Below, piece after piece: positions 51,069 to 61,586 of a DNA stretch of 64,000 nt (its first letter is position 1; each line of letters opens with the position of its first letter). The stretch covers positions 28,432,501-28,496,500 of the forward strand of contig CM049406.2 of assembly GCA_026929865.2 (NCBI GenBank). The letters are read 5' to 3'. This DNA is from Hyperoplus lanceolatus (lineage: Eukaryota > Chordata > Actinopteri > Uranoscopiformes > Ammodytidae). A model generated the notes under the pieces. That model had not been told where the DNA came from and ran no database searches. It worked only from the letters and a program-made list of their open reading frames with translations. The translations under genes were made by a program, and so were the position numbers.

Positions 51069-52374
51069 CACATCATATGTAAATAATTTATGGAAATGTA
51101 TTTAAATAATATCAAAAATGTGATAAATATATAAAAATGAAATGAAAACAGTATAACACTTTATATTCCTTTTTAAATTGTATTTTAATAATTTAACTAA
51201 AATTCATATTTGATGTATAAAGTTGTATTTTTTTCAGTTTCATCTTAGTTTGTAGGGTTGACTTTTCATAAATTGCCTGATGAAATAACACCATGCTAGT
51301 AAATCAAGCAAAGCACTGTGATATAAGTTGGTACTGGTGTTGAATATTAGTTCAAGATTGACTCGATATCACATACAAGCATATTATGTCGCATACCAAA
51401 TGAATCTCATGTTGAACAAACTGACGATCAAAGTCTGTTTGGTTATCGACGCATTTCTGACATCAAAGCTCAGTTTGGTCCAACAGCAAAACTGGAAAGT
51501 TTGGCTCCAAAATTCCAACACATCAGGAACATATCTGAACAGGCTATATGGTATTCAATCAAACCCAAAACTAACCAGCACTAAGGCATATTGCCTTTGA
51601 AAAACCAATGTCCTTCTTGCATGTAACACCTCTTCCCGAGGTTGAGAAAGCTGACAGATCGGGGCCAGCCTGTGATGACAGTAGCAAATTAAGATGTATT
51701 GCTTTTACCGACGATGATGAAATCAGGACATCAGAGGGGTAAAACGGAGAAGAACTAAAAAAAATCCTTTTACCAGGAAGCTAATCTCAAAAACCTCTGG
51801 GGGAATTTGCTTTCCGTTTGTATCTGGTGTGAACTTGCCCCATATGTGTGTGTGCACATAATAACAAGATTCCTCAATCTTTCACTTTATTTGCTTTAAG
51901 AACTTTCGGAGGTGGACTGTTCATGGGGCTCCATAAATTACTCCACCCCTCATCTTAAAACAAGGATGGAAAAATATTCCTAGCCAGGGTCTGACTGTTT
52001 GTCCAGCTCCCACTGGTCTATGTGAGCCTGCATACAGATTACACTTTCTTTTCTTCCTATGATCTCCCTCAGCCTGACAGCATTATAAAACACATGTGGG
52101 CCGCACTACCATTTTTGAAAACTATATCAACTACCTGCAAAGGAGCCGGCAAGGTTATAAGGTTATAAGTTAAAAAGTATAGGTGTGTAATCAAGTAGGC
52201 TACACTGGTTATTATTTTTACATTTCCTATTTTGTACATGACTTTCTGTTTTTAACTGCAGGTTGTGAACATTCATTAGACTGCCACTCAAAACTGCTTC
52301 TGCCATCTCAGCAACCAACAAGCCACCACAGATCTTTAAATCGTAGCTATTTATAACACTTGGTACGTGCAAAT
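51069..52374. other. Unique non-coding DNA
   Basis: No recognised feature; AT-rich at 51080-51240, more complex at 51600-52100. Confidence 0.45.
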
Positions 52375-52738
52375 TAGGGGTGTGATTCGGTTCGGTACAG
52401 TTGAGAGGAAAAAATGCAAAAAAAACTGCTTGTTTGTAATAAGGAACATGAATTTCACTGTTTAACAAGAACACACAAATAAAATGTGTAAACATTGTTA
52501 AAAATAGATATATAAAAAGAATACTGCTGGAAGTTCTGTAAATAAAATACTTCCCAAATAAAAGAGCAAGTTTCACACCGCAATCAAAACAAGCCTGTAC
52601 AGTCGGCACATTTACGCCATATTAACACTATTTAAGGCAGAAATACGTATTGTGGATCACCTCCGGAACCGCGGTACGGTAAGGTACGGCCTGTATTTGT
52701 GACGGTTCGGTACGAATATGTGTATTTTTACACCCCTG
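52375..52738. mobile_element. Short hAT element with TAGGGGTGTGATTCGG ends
   Basis: TAGGGGTGTGATTCGGTTCG at the left and CGAATATGTGTATTTTTACA-CCCCT at the right are diverged inverted repeats, with GGTACGG phrases inside. The flanks GTGCAAAT and TTGCAACT share 6 of 8 bases, a worn duplication. It is a small relative of the 25649-28847 element. The 148-codon minus-strand frame crossing it is not a protein. Confidence 0.75.
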
Positions 52739-53386
52739 TTGCAACTCCTCAATGCTCCACCTAATGTTGAAACCTAAACTGATAAGGGATTCAGATTTCA
52801 TCAGATAATTTAATGCAGATGCTTTTGCATTCAATTAAATAATATTCCTTTCATTATCATCATAATACTTATTCCAATGCCTTATTCCACAAATATTGTC
52901 ATATAATTTCTTTACCTGACAAAAAAATAATAGTTTTCAAATGTTTAAATGTTGTCTTAATCCAAACGGTAAAATAAGTTTGCCTGGATATCATATGGTC
53001 TTAAATTGGCAGTAGTATGATGTGAACTGGGACAACAGCAACATTTCTCAGACAACATGGCTTTTTCTGTTGCACTCTTTCTCCCTGTCGACGTGACACA
53101 TTACGTAGTGAAACAACATAATATGAATCAAGGTGAAAAGCTGTTTGAGACTTACAGCTGTCCCCGAGCTGAACAATATTTGTTCATTTAATGTTTGATT
53201 TCTAAATGTACTGTTATTGTAATATCACTATTCAGAGATGAGTAGCAGTGGAGTTAAAGGTGCCTCCTCAAACATCTCTCCTTCCTTCCTGCCTTCCTAT
53301 CTTCTCCTGCTGCCGTGATAGGAAAAAATAACTCTTTAGAACTCTTTTCTAAGCACCCATCACGTTGCCATGGAAACAATTCACTA

Positions 53387-53388
<2 letters not shown>
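52739..53388. other. Unique non-coding DNA
   Basis: No recognised feature; a CCTTCCTTCCTGCCTTCC tract lies at 53281. Confidence 0.45.
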
Positions 53389-53476
<88 letters not shown>

Positions 53477-53492
53477 TCTCTCTCTTTCTCTC
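53389..53492. repeat. (TG)n then (TC)n microsatellite
   Basis: About 43 TG units pass directly into TCTCTCTC. The Val/Cys repeat frames over it are artefacts. Confidence 0.97.
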
Positions 53493-53593
53493 TATGTCAT
53501 CTTGCTCTCCCCATATCTAACTCCTCCTGCTCTCCTCCACAGTCCCCTGCCCTTGCCTTCCACACTCCCCCCCCAACAAAAAAAAAAGTCCTT

Positions 53594-53775
53594 GATCTCT
53601 ATACTCTACATCTACTCTATTCTACATCTACTTTTCGTTACCCTAATAGCATAATTGCCTAAGTCTTATTTTAAGGGATATAGAGTAGGGTAAAGTAGAT
53701 GTAGAGTAGATGTAGAAGAGAGTAGATGTAGAGTAAAAGTAGAATAGAGTAAATATGATATAGGCAATTATGATG
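53594..53775. repeat. Inverted, iterated AGTAGATGTAGAG block
   Basis: The left part (53600-53633) iterates CTCTACATCTACT; the right part (53696-53745) iterates its complement AGTAGATGTAGAG. CATAATTGCCTA (53653) and ATAGGCAATTATG (53761) form an outer inverted pair. It is a low-complexity palindromic region of unknown origin. Confidence 0.75.
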
Positions 53776-54129
53776 TGAAGCTAACGATATGGAATAACAG
53801 TAAAGGGTCAAGATCAAGTTTTTATTAATCTAAGATAAGATGTATATCAAGTATCTGCTTTTATTATATATGGATATATATGGATACATGTGTGTATATA
53901 TAGATATAGATATGTGAATTGTATAAATATAAAGATATAGATATATGGATTCTATAAATGCATAAAATAGATATATTTTTGTATAGATGTATGTATATAA
54001 TAGATATAGATATATGGATTATATAAATATAAAAAAAATTATAGAATGAAATTGTATATTTGTATGGATTGTATCAAATATAGTATAACCAATTGTATAG
54101 ATTTGTAAAAAGGATTATAAAGAACACAG
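53776..54129. repeat. ATATATGGAT/TAGATATAGATA low-complexity tract
   Basis: Iterated TATAGATATAGATATATGGA-type phrases from about 53865 to 54060, very AT-rich. Probably the interior of the LINE-like unit whose 3' end follows. Confidence 0.6.
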
Positions 54130-54362
54130 GAAGCTAATATAATAAATATAAGTTATTGAGCTGAGGAAAAGGGGTAGGATCAAATAAGTTTATATTTCTT
54201 CCTACTCCTTTTCAGGCAGATCAATTCAATATGTTGTTTGTTTATTTTGTTTATTTTTATTTCTTTTGTGAAATCATCTGAACATATTTTTTTTATTGTA
54301 TTTTCATGCTTTTCATTTTTCTTTTTATTTGATATGTCTGAAATTAATAAATAAATAAAAAA
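54130..54362 (+). mobile_element. LINE 3' UTR remnant with (AATA)n tail
   Basis: GAGCTGAGGAAAAGGGGTAG, then TTTCTTCCTACTCCTTTTC, a T-rich stretch and GAAATTAATAAATAAATAAA. This order resembles the 3' end of a common teleost LINE family (recognised from memory). No coding part remains; plus orientation. Confidence 0.6.
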
Positions 54363-56278
54363 TTATGCTCCAATTCAAATGCTAATTTAAGTAAAGCTCA
54401 CTATTATTTTGTGTTTTATCATTGTATAATGTATATAACTAACGTACCTTTGTTACCTTTGTTGCTTGGGCTTGGCCTCTATAGTAAGGTTCTCCACAGT
54501 CTATCATTCTGCTGAAAACAAACTTGTGCTGCTGTTATTACTGCTGTTAAATTTGCGTCCAGAATGTGTTAACATGCGGATGCCAGCATCTATCATAATG
54601 TCCCATTATAGTGGTGAAGGAAAATACAAATATGCTTGGAGTGACCATGTACAACATTAATCATCCCAAGGCTATGGCAGGTTCAAACAGCCATGGAGAA
54701 GGGGGTGGTGTGAGACGAGGACAGCTTAAAGTTTGCTAGCTTGTTACACCTCGGGGACAGGCACTTCCCACACTTAAGCACTTCCAATATAAACTTTCTG
54801 TAAAGTTTTCAGGAGTGTATCTGGACGGTTTCATATTCAAAATGATGCAGACTGTGAATTGGTGACAGGCAGTCCTGAGGGACTTCATGAATACAAAGAG
54901 TGTCAGAGAATGTCAGAATTTAGAGAAGTTATTTTGTGTATTCCACAAAGTTACCAACCATGTTCATAGCTCTGTGTTGAATTACTGTGCATTGTACAAA
55001 CTTAGGAAAAATGTAGGAAAGTTTGCAAAATTACAGACAAATGGTTATAGTCTACTTAGCTTGTAAGAGCCCAATTATGGATGTTCAGCACAATTGCGTA
55101 TGTACACATTGGAAATGGCAATATGCAACAAAATGTATTGAAAGATGAACTTGCTTTGTTTTTTGTCAATGTAGTGTTGATGAACACTGTTGTTCTGTAT
55201 CGCAACATTTTGGATAGTTTGAAACTAGCGGTATCTTTCTTAAGCCTCTGTCATGTCCACAGCATAGTATTACGTGTATAGTACTTGTATGGACATATAT
55301 GGAAGACCAAACATTTGAGGGAGCACTAAACAAATTCAACACATCTCAAGTCAACTTGGTGAGAAAAACATTTATTCTAACCCACAGGAATCTTGGTACC
55401 AAAAGAAGACCTAAACTTTTCACTAAGTACAGAGCACTCACCAGCAGTGGTTCTATAGCTGGTCTTAGGTTGGTCAAGATTATGTACGTAACTCAGCAAC
55501 GGTGAGAAAAAAGCACTTCAGTCTGTGTGAAAAATCCAATTAATAAAAGAGCCGTGAGCTCACTGAGCTCAGCAAAGTCTCTCTGACAGCCTACATGTAC
55601 AGTAATAAGATGTCTCTGTAACGTATTCATTATGACGGGAGTAAATGAGGGACATTTTAATTGCTTAGGGAAGGGAAGCAGCCAGCCTCCTTTCAACCCA
55701 TCCTGAAATGTCTTCTCAATATTGGCAATTTTTTAGCAGAGTGTGTGGAACTTCTCGCATCAATTCCTGATAAGGATTTTCCGACCAATCCTCCTTTAAC
55801 AGCAGCACTGCAGCATACGTTCTAGCTTGAACGCATCCTCACTGCTGCTATGTGCATGTAAATAGTACAAAAGGAGTATTGTGACCGAAAATAGGTTAAG
55901 GCGAATGTGTGAGAAATACGCCTAGTTTGGATTACAGCTACTGAATTGATGTCAGATGGAAGAAAAGCTTGAATTGACTTTGGGTAATTAATAAGGATAA
56001 ACACAACTGGGCTACGTTTAAAAAGTGTTGCAGAAATAGAGGTTCATGCTACAAATAATATTAAATCACTCCTTGGATGGTTTTCAATTGAGAGGCCTGA
56101 GAGCAGGTATTCAGTCAAACAGAAAGGACAGGACACAGTGGAGGAGCCATTTTCTCTAACAAGGCTACCAGCACACACATAACTGGGTTTTAATCAATGC
56201 TCGGTTCCTGTATTCTTGAGTGTGTGGAAACATTTGCTGTTGCTGGCCACACAGTCTGCGATCAATGAGCGATGTGTG
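54363..56278. other. Unique non-coding DNA
   Basis: No recognised feature on either strand. Confidence 0.5.
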
Positions 56279-56968
56279 CAGGGCTCAAGACTAACTTTTT
56301 TTACTAGGAGCACTGGCGCCCCTAACTCAGAATTTTTAGGGGCCCAAGCAGAACATTTAGGGGCAAACATTAAATAGACCTGCAACGCATCTATTAAAAT
56401 GTTTCCCAATTTTAACTATATTAGGCCTAATGATATTGTATTGCCAGCATGTTTTGGACCACACTGACAACAGATGATACATTTCATTGTTTTTTTGATT
56501 TTGCATCACCATGTGAAATTCTTCAGACATTCCTTTAGGAAAAGGATTTTTTTTCCCCATTTTCACCACAACCACTTCTACATCCAAGCCCTCTGATTTT
56601 TCCTACTCTATCTCTGCTGACTCCTGTAAGGAAAATAGCCTAGTTATTGGCCCAAAGGTAACTAGTAGGAGCTAGCTTACATTATCAACTAATTTGCATT
56701 ATCGCCTATGCTTTTCTGAAAGAGGCAAAATGAACAGAAAATGCTGACCAGGTAGTTTACAAATTAACTAGGCCTATTTACATATTTACAAACTCACTTT
56801 ACACACTTTTTTTGTTGCCATATAACTACAAGTTAGCTACTTCATAGATATGCACTGGCCTATTGAATGTGGACATATCAAACAATTGTCGTGTTCACAA
56901 ACATCACCTGGCACACGGTGCTGTCTGCTGGCTGCTGCAGGTGGCCGGGGGCTTCTATCAGTGTAAGA

Positions 56969-57089
56969 AGCCTCGTTTGGGATGTCGCCGTCTTGCTAAG
57001 ACCTGCGCAATTATGAAACTCGTCTTGCTGAGCGCACAGCATTTTTGTTGTGCAGGTCTGAGCAAGACGGCTCTAAGTCGAACGAGGCT
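56969..57089. repeat. Foldback with 41-bp arms inside a hAT element
   Basis: Arms 56969-57009 and 57049-57089 pair at 32 of 41 positions, with the perfect cores AGCCTCGTT, CCGTCTTGCT and AGACCTGC. The 39-base spacer contains a further copy of CGTCTTGCT. It may be a nested miniature element. Confidence 0.75.
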
Positions 57090-57265
57090 AGTAAGTGCAG
57101 TCAGCGGTGAGGAGTAGACAGCTCCGTTGCTACTCTGCTCTCGTGTGCACGGTTAAAAAAATCGCAAGATGTGTCTCTGGACTCCAACAGCCTTATCGCT
57201 ATGGCAGAAAGTGAGATGAGAATAGGTCACGTGATCGCTGTTGATCGTTCCACTGATCACTCGCG

Positions 57266-57280
57266 GACTCTCTCTGTCTC

Positions 57281-57326
<46 letters not shown>
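57266..57326. repeat. (TC)n tract with GTC interruptions
   Basis: CTCTCTGTCTCTCTCT-type simple repeat inside the hAT element. Confidence 0.93.
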
Positions 57327-57461
57327 AACGCACTAATAATAATAATGATACAAATGTCGGAATTTTCCGGTCGCGCGCGTGCCCCTAGTTTTAAAAACTA
57401 CTCGCACTGTCTCCGAAAATGGTCGCAAAATGCGAGCATTTGGTCGCAGTCTAGAGCCCTG

Positions 57462-58788
57462 GTGTGTGTTACTTAACAGCAGAAATCATTCATCAAGTAG
57501 TCCTTGAAAAATGAAAAAAATAATCCGCTATAATACTTCAATTATCAAGCAATGATTCTAGCTTCTCGAATGTGGGGATTGTGGACATACCATGTCATTT
57601 TCCAGCAGCGTATTATAACTGCGGTACTAGTCCATGATTGGCTTGAAAGTAAGCAGCTGTTGGACTTTCTCAGTTGAACTTTTCGACATTTAGTATCATG
57701 AGCTCTGTAAAAAACGACATGTTATAGACTAAATGATGGATGGTTTAATACATTAATCATCAGGTTAATTCACAAGAATCTCCAGTTTAAGCTATATTCA
57801 GATTGTTCAGGTTGAATCAGTCTAGTTTACAACAACACAGTATACTTCACTTTACGGAATTGGTCGATGCAATGTCACTCCGTACCAACAATAACAAGGT
57901 GTGCAGGCTGTAGCTGTCCTGTCAGCTTATACCACGGAGCACACTGCACATCATGAGTCAAATGTGTGGAGTTTAATTCCATTTACACTGGCAACAATAT
58001 AAAAGATTCTGTGGCACGGATCCGAACTGCCAAACTACCAGCCAAATTATTGTGCGGATTTAGTTAAGCCCAGATGTGCAAATCACTGACAGAGCAAATA
58101 CACATGGAGTCTTTCCCAAGAGGTTAACTACATTACCTCACCTCCTGCTCAATTTATGGCACAACACCAAAAGGCTAAATTTGTAATAACGGTGCTAGGC
58201 TTTTTTCTCTGACACTAATGAGTGGCTGCGGTCCTGCTGCTGAAATATACTGTCAGTCACAGAAAACACACCCTTTTCAAATTGCTTCTTAGATGCCTCA
58301 CAGAGAAGCAATTTGCTGAGAAAAATGTGAGCTGTTGTAAAAAGGGGGGGATAAATGTGGAATTTAAATCGCACATACACACGGACACACACACACACAC
58401 ACACACACACAAGCAAGCAGATACACTTTTGAAATGATGTTACTTCAAAGAGGTTGATGGGCTGAGGAGAATAAAGGAATCTCAGAAAGCAGAATAAAAA
58501 TAATCCTTTTTGTCTCTATCTAAAAAAGAGGCATACAGCGTCTTTTTTTACCTTGAACTAGAACATTTAGACCACCCCTCAACTATTGTTCTGATATGCA
58601 TCTCTGGGGTCTTTAGAAATTCAAATAATTAACCGAGGGCTAGCCAAAGTTACAGTGTCATGGTGAGACAGGGACAACAGTTGTCAGCAGGACACACTGC
58701 TGCTGGCGGGAACTGTGGGAAGCTTTAGAACTGTACATTAAACTGAAGTGGCCAGGGGTTACTGTCAAAATATAGCAGGCAAAAAAAA
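57462..58788. other. Unique non-coding DNA
   Basis: No gene or transposon end recognised; a short (AC)n tract lies at 58385-58411. Confidence 0.45.
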
Positions 58789-60245
58789 AGGGATTTTCTT
58801 GCATAGAGAAAGAGGATTTACCCAGCGCCGAAGGAAAATCACCAGCGCCAAAATTTTTAGAATAAATATAGCAATTTAAAACCTCCCCAAATTCATCCCA
58901 ATTGTATTCATCCCGGCATCCTTCTTTAGGGCCTGGGCAATAACTTGAATTTTAATTTTGATTATTACAGTTTTTGCCGAATGCTTACACACATGTTGCA
59001 GACTTTGGCTCACTGTGTCAAAACTTAACACACAGGCCGAATAGGACAAAGCACATGGAGATAAACTTCTAACTTATACGGCAAAATGAAACTCTTGAAA
59101 CAAAACCTAACAATCCCATTTCAAAACTGTTTTTAGCATCAAAACAATACACACATGCACCTTTGAATGACTCTTTCCTAGCAGCAACAACACACAGATG
59201 TGCTTTATGCAAAACACAGCTGTATTCAGTACTTTGGATGGTTTTTGACTTTAAAAGTCTCATAAAGATTTTTTTTTGTGAAAGATTGATTCACTACAGT
59301 TCATCTAGACACATGAAAATAAAAATAAAAAAGCTTCTGAAAAAAAAGTGTATTTTGCAAAGGCATTGTTTTGGCAAACAAAAGAACGAATAGGTATTGC
59401 AGTTCAACAAGCAATTCAGTTTGTCAATATAAACTCTGAAACAATTACAGTAAAATTAGAAAAACAGTGTTGTAAGGAATGGGGTGGGTAGATTATGAAC
59501 CCTTTGGATACCGTCTCCCGTTTTCATCTGGCCACATCGCCTCATCGACATCACATGCAATGTCATCCTTTGAGAAGCAACAGCGTAAATATTCCTGATA
59601 TCCAGTATAAATGTCCTAATTATGGGGCTACTGTGTAGTTGGGCTGCACTCTCTGCCCAGGCTCTTATATTGATAGGCCATGATCTATAACATTGTCCAC
59701 CATAATGTCCCTGTTGTATGTGTCTCCTCTGTTGCCTTTTTGTTCTTGTCCTCCTGCCGCTCTCTCTTGTCCTCTTTCCCTGACTCTTACTGTCTCACAA
59801 AGAAGCTGAGCTCACCTGAAGTCTATTTGTAATGCTAAGGCTCACACTGATTGGTATTCAATTAGCTTTATTTTTGTATTTTTTATGTGTGTGACTCTGT
59901 GTGCCTTTCCAAGTTTAGTTGTGTTTTGAATTTTAAATAGATGTGTTTTCCCAAGGATTGCAGGAGATTTCCTTTTTCAACAATGTGTCTTATGTGAAAA
60001 ACAGTGTGTAGTGTTTTGCAATACGTGTGTTGCAGAATTTCAAACACAGTGCAAAGCCTATTTTGTGTTTGTGGGGTTGGTGCTTGTGTTTAGGGCATGG
60101 TCACCAAAGTTAGAGGTTGTGATGCTTTGGGCCTAGCAACCACTATTAGTGTTTAAGCATTAGGTAAAAACTGTATTACGGCTTCCCTCAATCATGAAAA
60201 CAAAATAATCGTAATTAAACTATCATTGTTCCGCACGCAGGCTGT
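58789..60245. mobile_element. Truncated second copy of the hAT-in-hAT composite, split by a TA element
   Basis: 58789-58965 aligns with 50170-50365: TTGCATAGAGAAA, GAGGATTTACC, AAAATCACCAGCGCCAAAAT, then the outer/inner junction CATCCTTCTTTAGGGCCTGG. After the inserted element (58968-60173) the inner hAT continues at 60176 with TTACGGCTTCCCTCAATCAT and stops at the next insertion (60248). The outer right end is missing. Confidence 0.85.
58968..60173. mobile_element. TA-flanked non-autonomous element, 1.2 kb (copy A)
   Basis: CAGTTTTTGCCGAATGCTTA at the left and TAAGCATTAGGTAAAAACTG at the right are inverted repeats with few mismatches. TA flanks both (58966-58967 and 60174-60175). The uninterrupted inner hAT at 50364 (GATTACTATTACGGC) provides the empty site. 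No transposase frame is present, so it is a Tc1-mariner-type non-autonomous element. Confidence 0.9.
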
Positions 60246-60247
60246 TA

Positions 60248-60976
60248 CAGTTTTTGCCGATTGCTTACACACATGTTGCAGACTTTGGCTCACTGTGTCA
60301 AAACTTAACACACAGGCCGAATGAGACAAAGCACATGGAGATAAACTTCTAACTTATAAGGCAAAATGAAACTCTTGAAACAAAACCTAACAATCCCATC
60401 TCAAAACTGTTTTTAGCATCAAAACAATACACACATGCACCTTTGAATGACTCTTTCCTAGCAGCAACAACACACAGATGTGCTTTATGCAAAACACAGC
60501 TGTATTCAGTACTTTGGATGGTTTTTGACTTTAAAAGTCTCATACTGATTTTTTTTGTGAAAGATTGATTCACTACAGTTCATCTAGACACATGAAAATA
60601 AAAATAAAAAAGCTTCTGAAAAAAAAGTGTATTTTGCAATGCCATGGTTTTGGCAAACAAAAAAAACAATAGGTAGGATGCAGTTCAAAAAGAAATTCAT
60701 TGTATCACTACACTGTAAACTCTGAAACAGTTATGCGAAAATTAAAAAAACAGTGTTGTATGGAATGGGGCGGGTGGATTATGAACCCTTTGGATACCGC
60801 CTCACGCTTGCATCTGGCCACATCGCCTCATTGACATCACATGCAATGTCATCCTTTGAGAACCAACAGCGAAAATATTCCTGATATCCAGTCTAAATGA
60901 CCTAATTATGGAGCTATTGTGTAGTTGGGCTGGACTTTCTGCCCAGGCTCCTATATTGGTAGGTCATGATCTATAA
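60248..60976. mobile_element. TA-flanked non-autonomous element, truncated (copy B)
   Basis: Starts CAGTTTTTGCCGATTGCTTA after TA (60246-60247) and follows copy A (58968-59692) closely along its length. It breaks at CTATAA, exactly where a CAGGGGTGGCC terminus begins, so its right 480 bases were displaced by that insertion or deleted. The same 64-codon minus-strand frame appears in both copies but is not a recognised protein. Confidence 0.9.
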
Positions 60977-61586
60977 CAGGGGTGGCCAACCCGCGGCTCG
61001 CGAGCCGCATGCGGCTCTCTGCCCAGCTTCGTGCGGCTCTTCAGTTCATATCAAATTATGTGATTATAATTTATTTTTTATTTTTTTATATATACTTTTT
61101 TTTTTGTGTGGGCCTATGTGTGTGCATGTTCGCAAACGTTTCATGCGGCTCTTACGTTCGTTTTACATGTTGTCTATTATTTCATTTTTTATTTTATTAA
61201 TGTGTAGGCCCTATGTGTATGCCTGTTCGCAAATGTTTAATTGAGGACGCAACATAACGTTCGCAAACGTTTGGTGCGGACGCAACATAAAACTGCCCGC
61301 TCAGCTTGGAGGGAGGTTTTCCGTGAGTAAACTATTTGTGTCAAGTTCGCTCCGAAACAGAGTGGGAGAGTTCATATTTTTTGTTGAACGTTATGCCAAG
61401 CCATTCTGCCTTATTGCCAGGTTTCATTTGCGCATTTCAAGGCTTCAAATCTGCAGCGCCACTTCAGCTCTCTCCATGCTACAAGTAAGTCCCACAAAGC
61501 AACATGCATAGTAAGAGGAAAACGCTATTTTAAATTGTTATATTTTTGTTTGTGGACTTGGTTGAACTGAGAGTTTGTGTGTGAGG

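Larger units (their letters stand above)
56279..57461. mobile_element. hAT-like element with CAGGGCTC ends
   Basis: CAGGGCTCAAGACTAAC at the left and GCAGTCTAGAGCCCTG at the right are imperfect inverted repeats. CAGGGCTC-type ends are known from Charlie-like hAT families in fish. The target lies in a GTGTGTG stretch, so the 8-bp duplication cannot be read with certainty. The interior contains a foldback (56969-57089), a TC array (57266-57326) and no transposase. Confidence 0.75.

Noticed and set aside
52163..52609. 148-codon minus-strand frame
   Set aside because: It crosses the border of the 52375-52738 hAT element, so cannot be a host gene, and shows no transposase motif.
60349..60573. Minus-strand frame repeated in both TA-element copies as a conserved protein
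   Set aside because: Its preservation is explained by the recent duplication of the element; no domain or start context supports it.
58968..60976. LTR retrotransposon with two long direct repeats
   Set aside because: The direct repeats are two copies of a TA-flanked inverted-repeat element; copy A has its own right terminus and TA duplication, and there is no primer-binding site or polyprotein.
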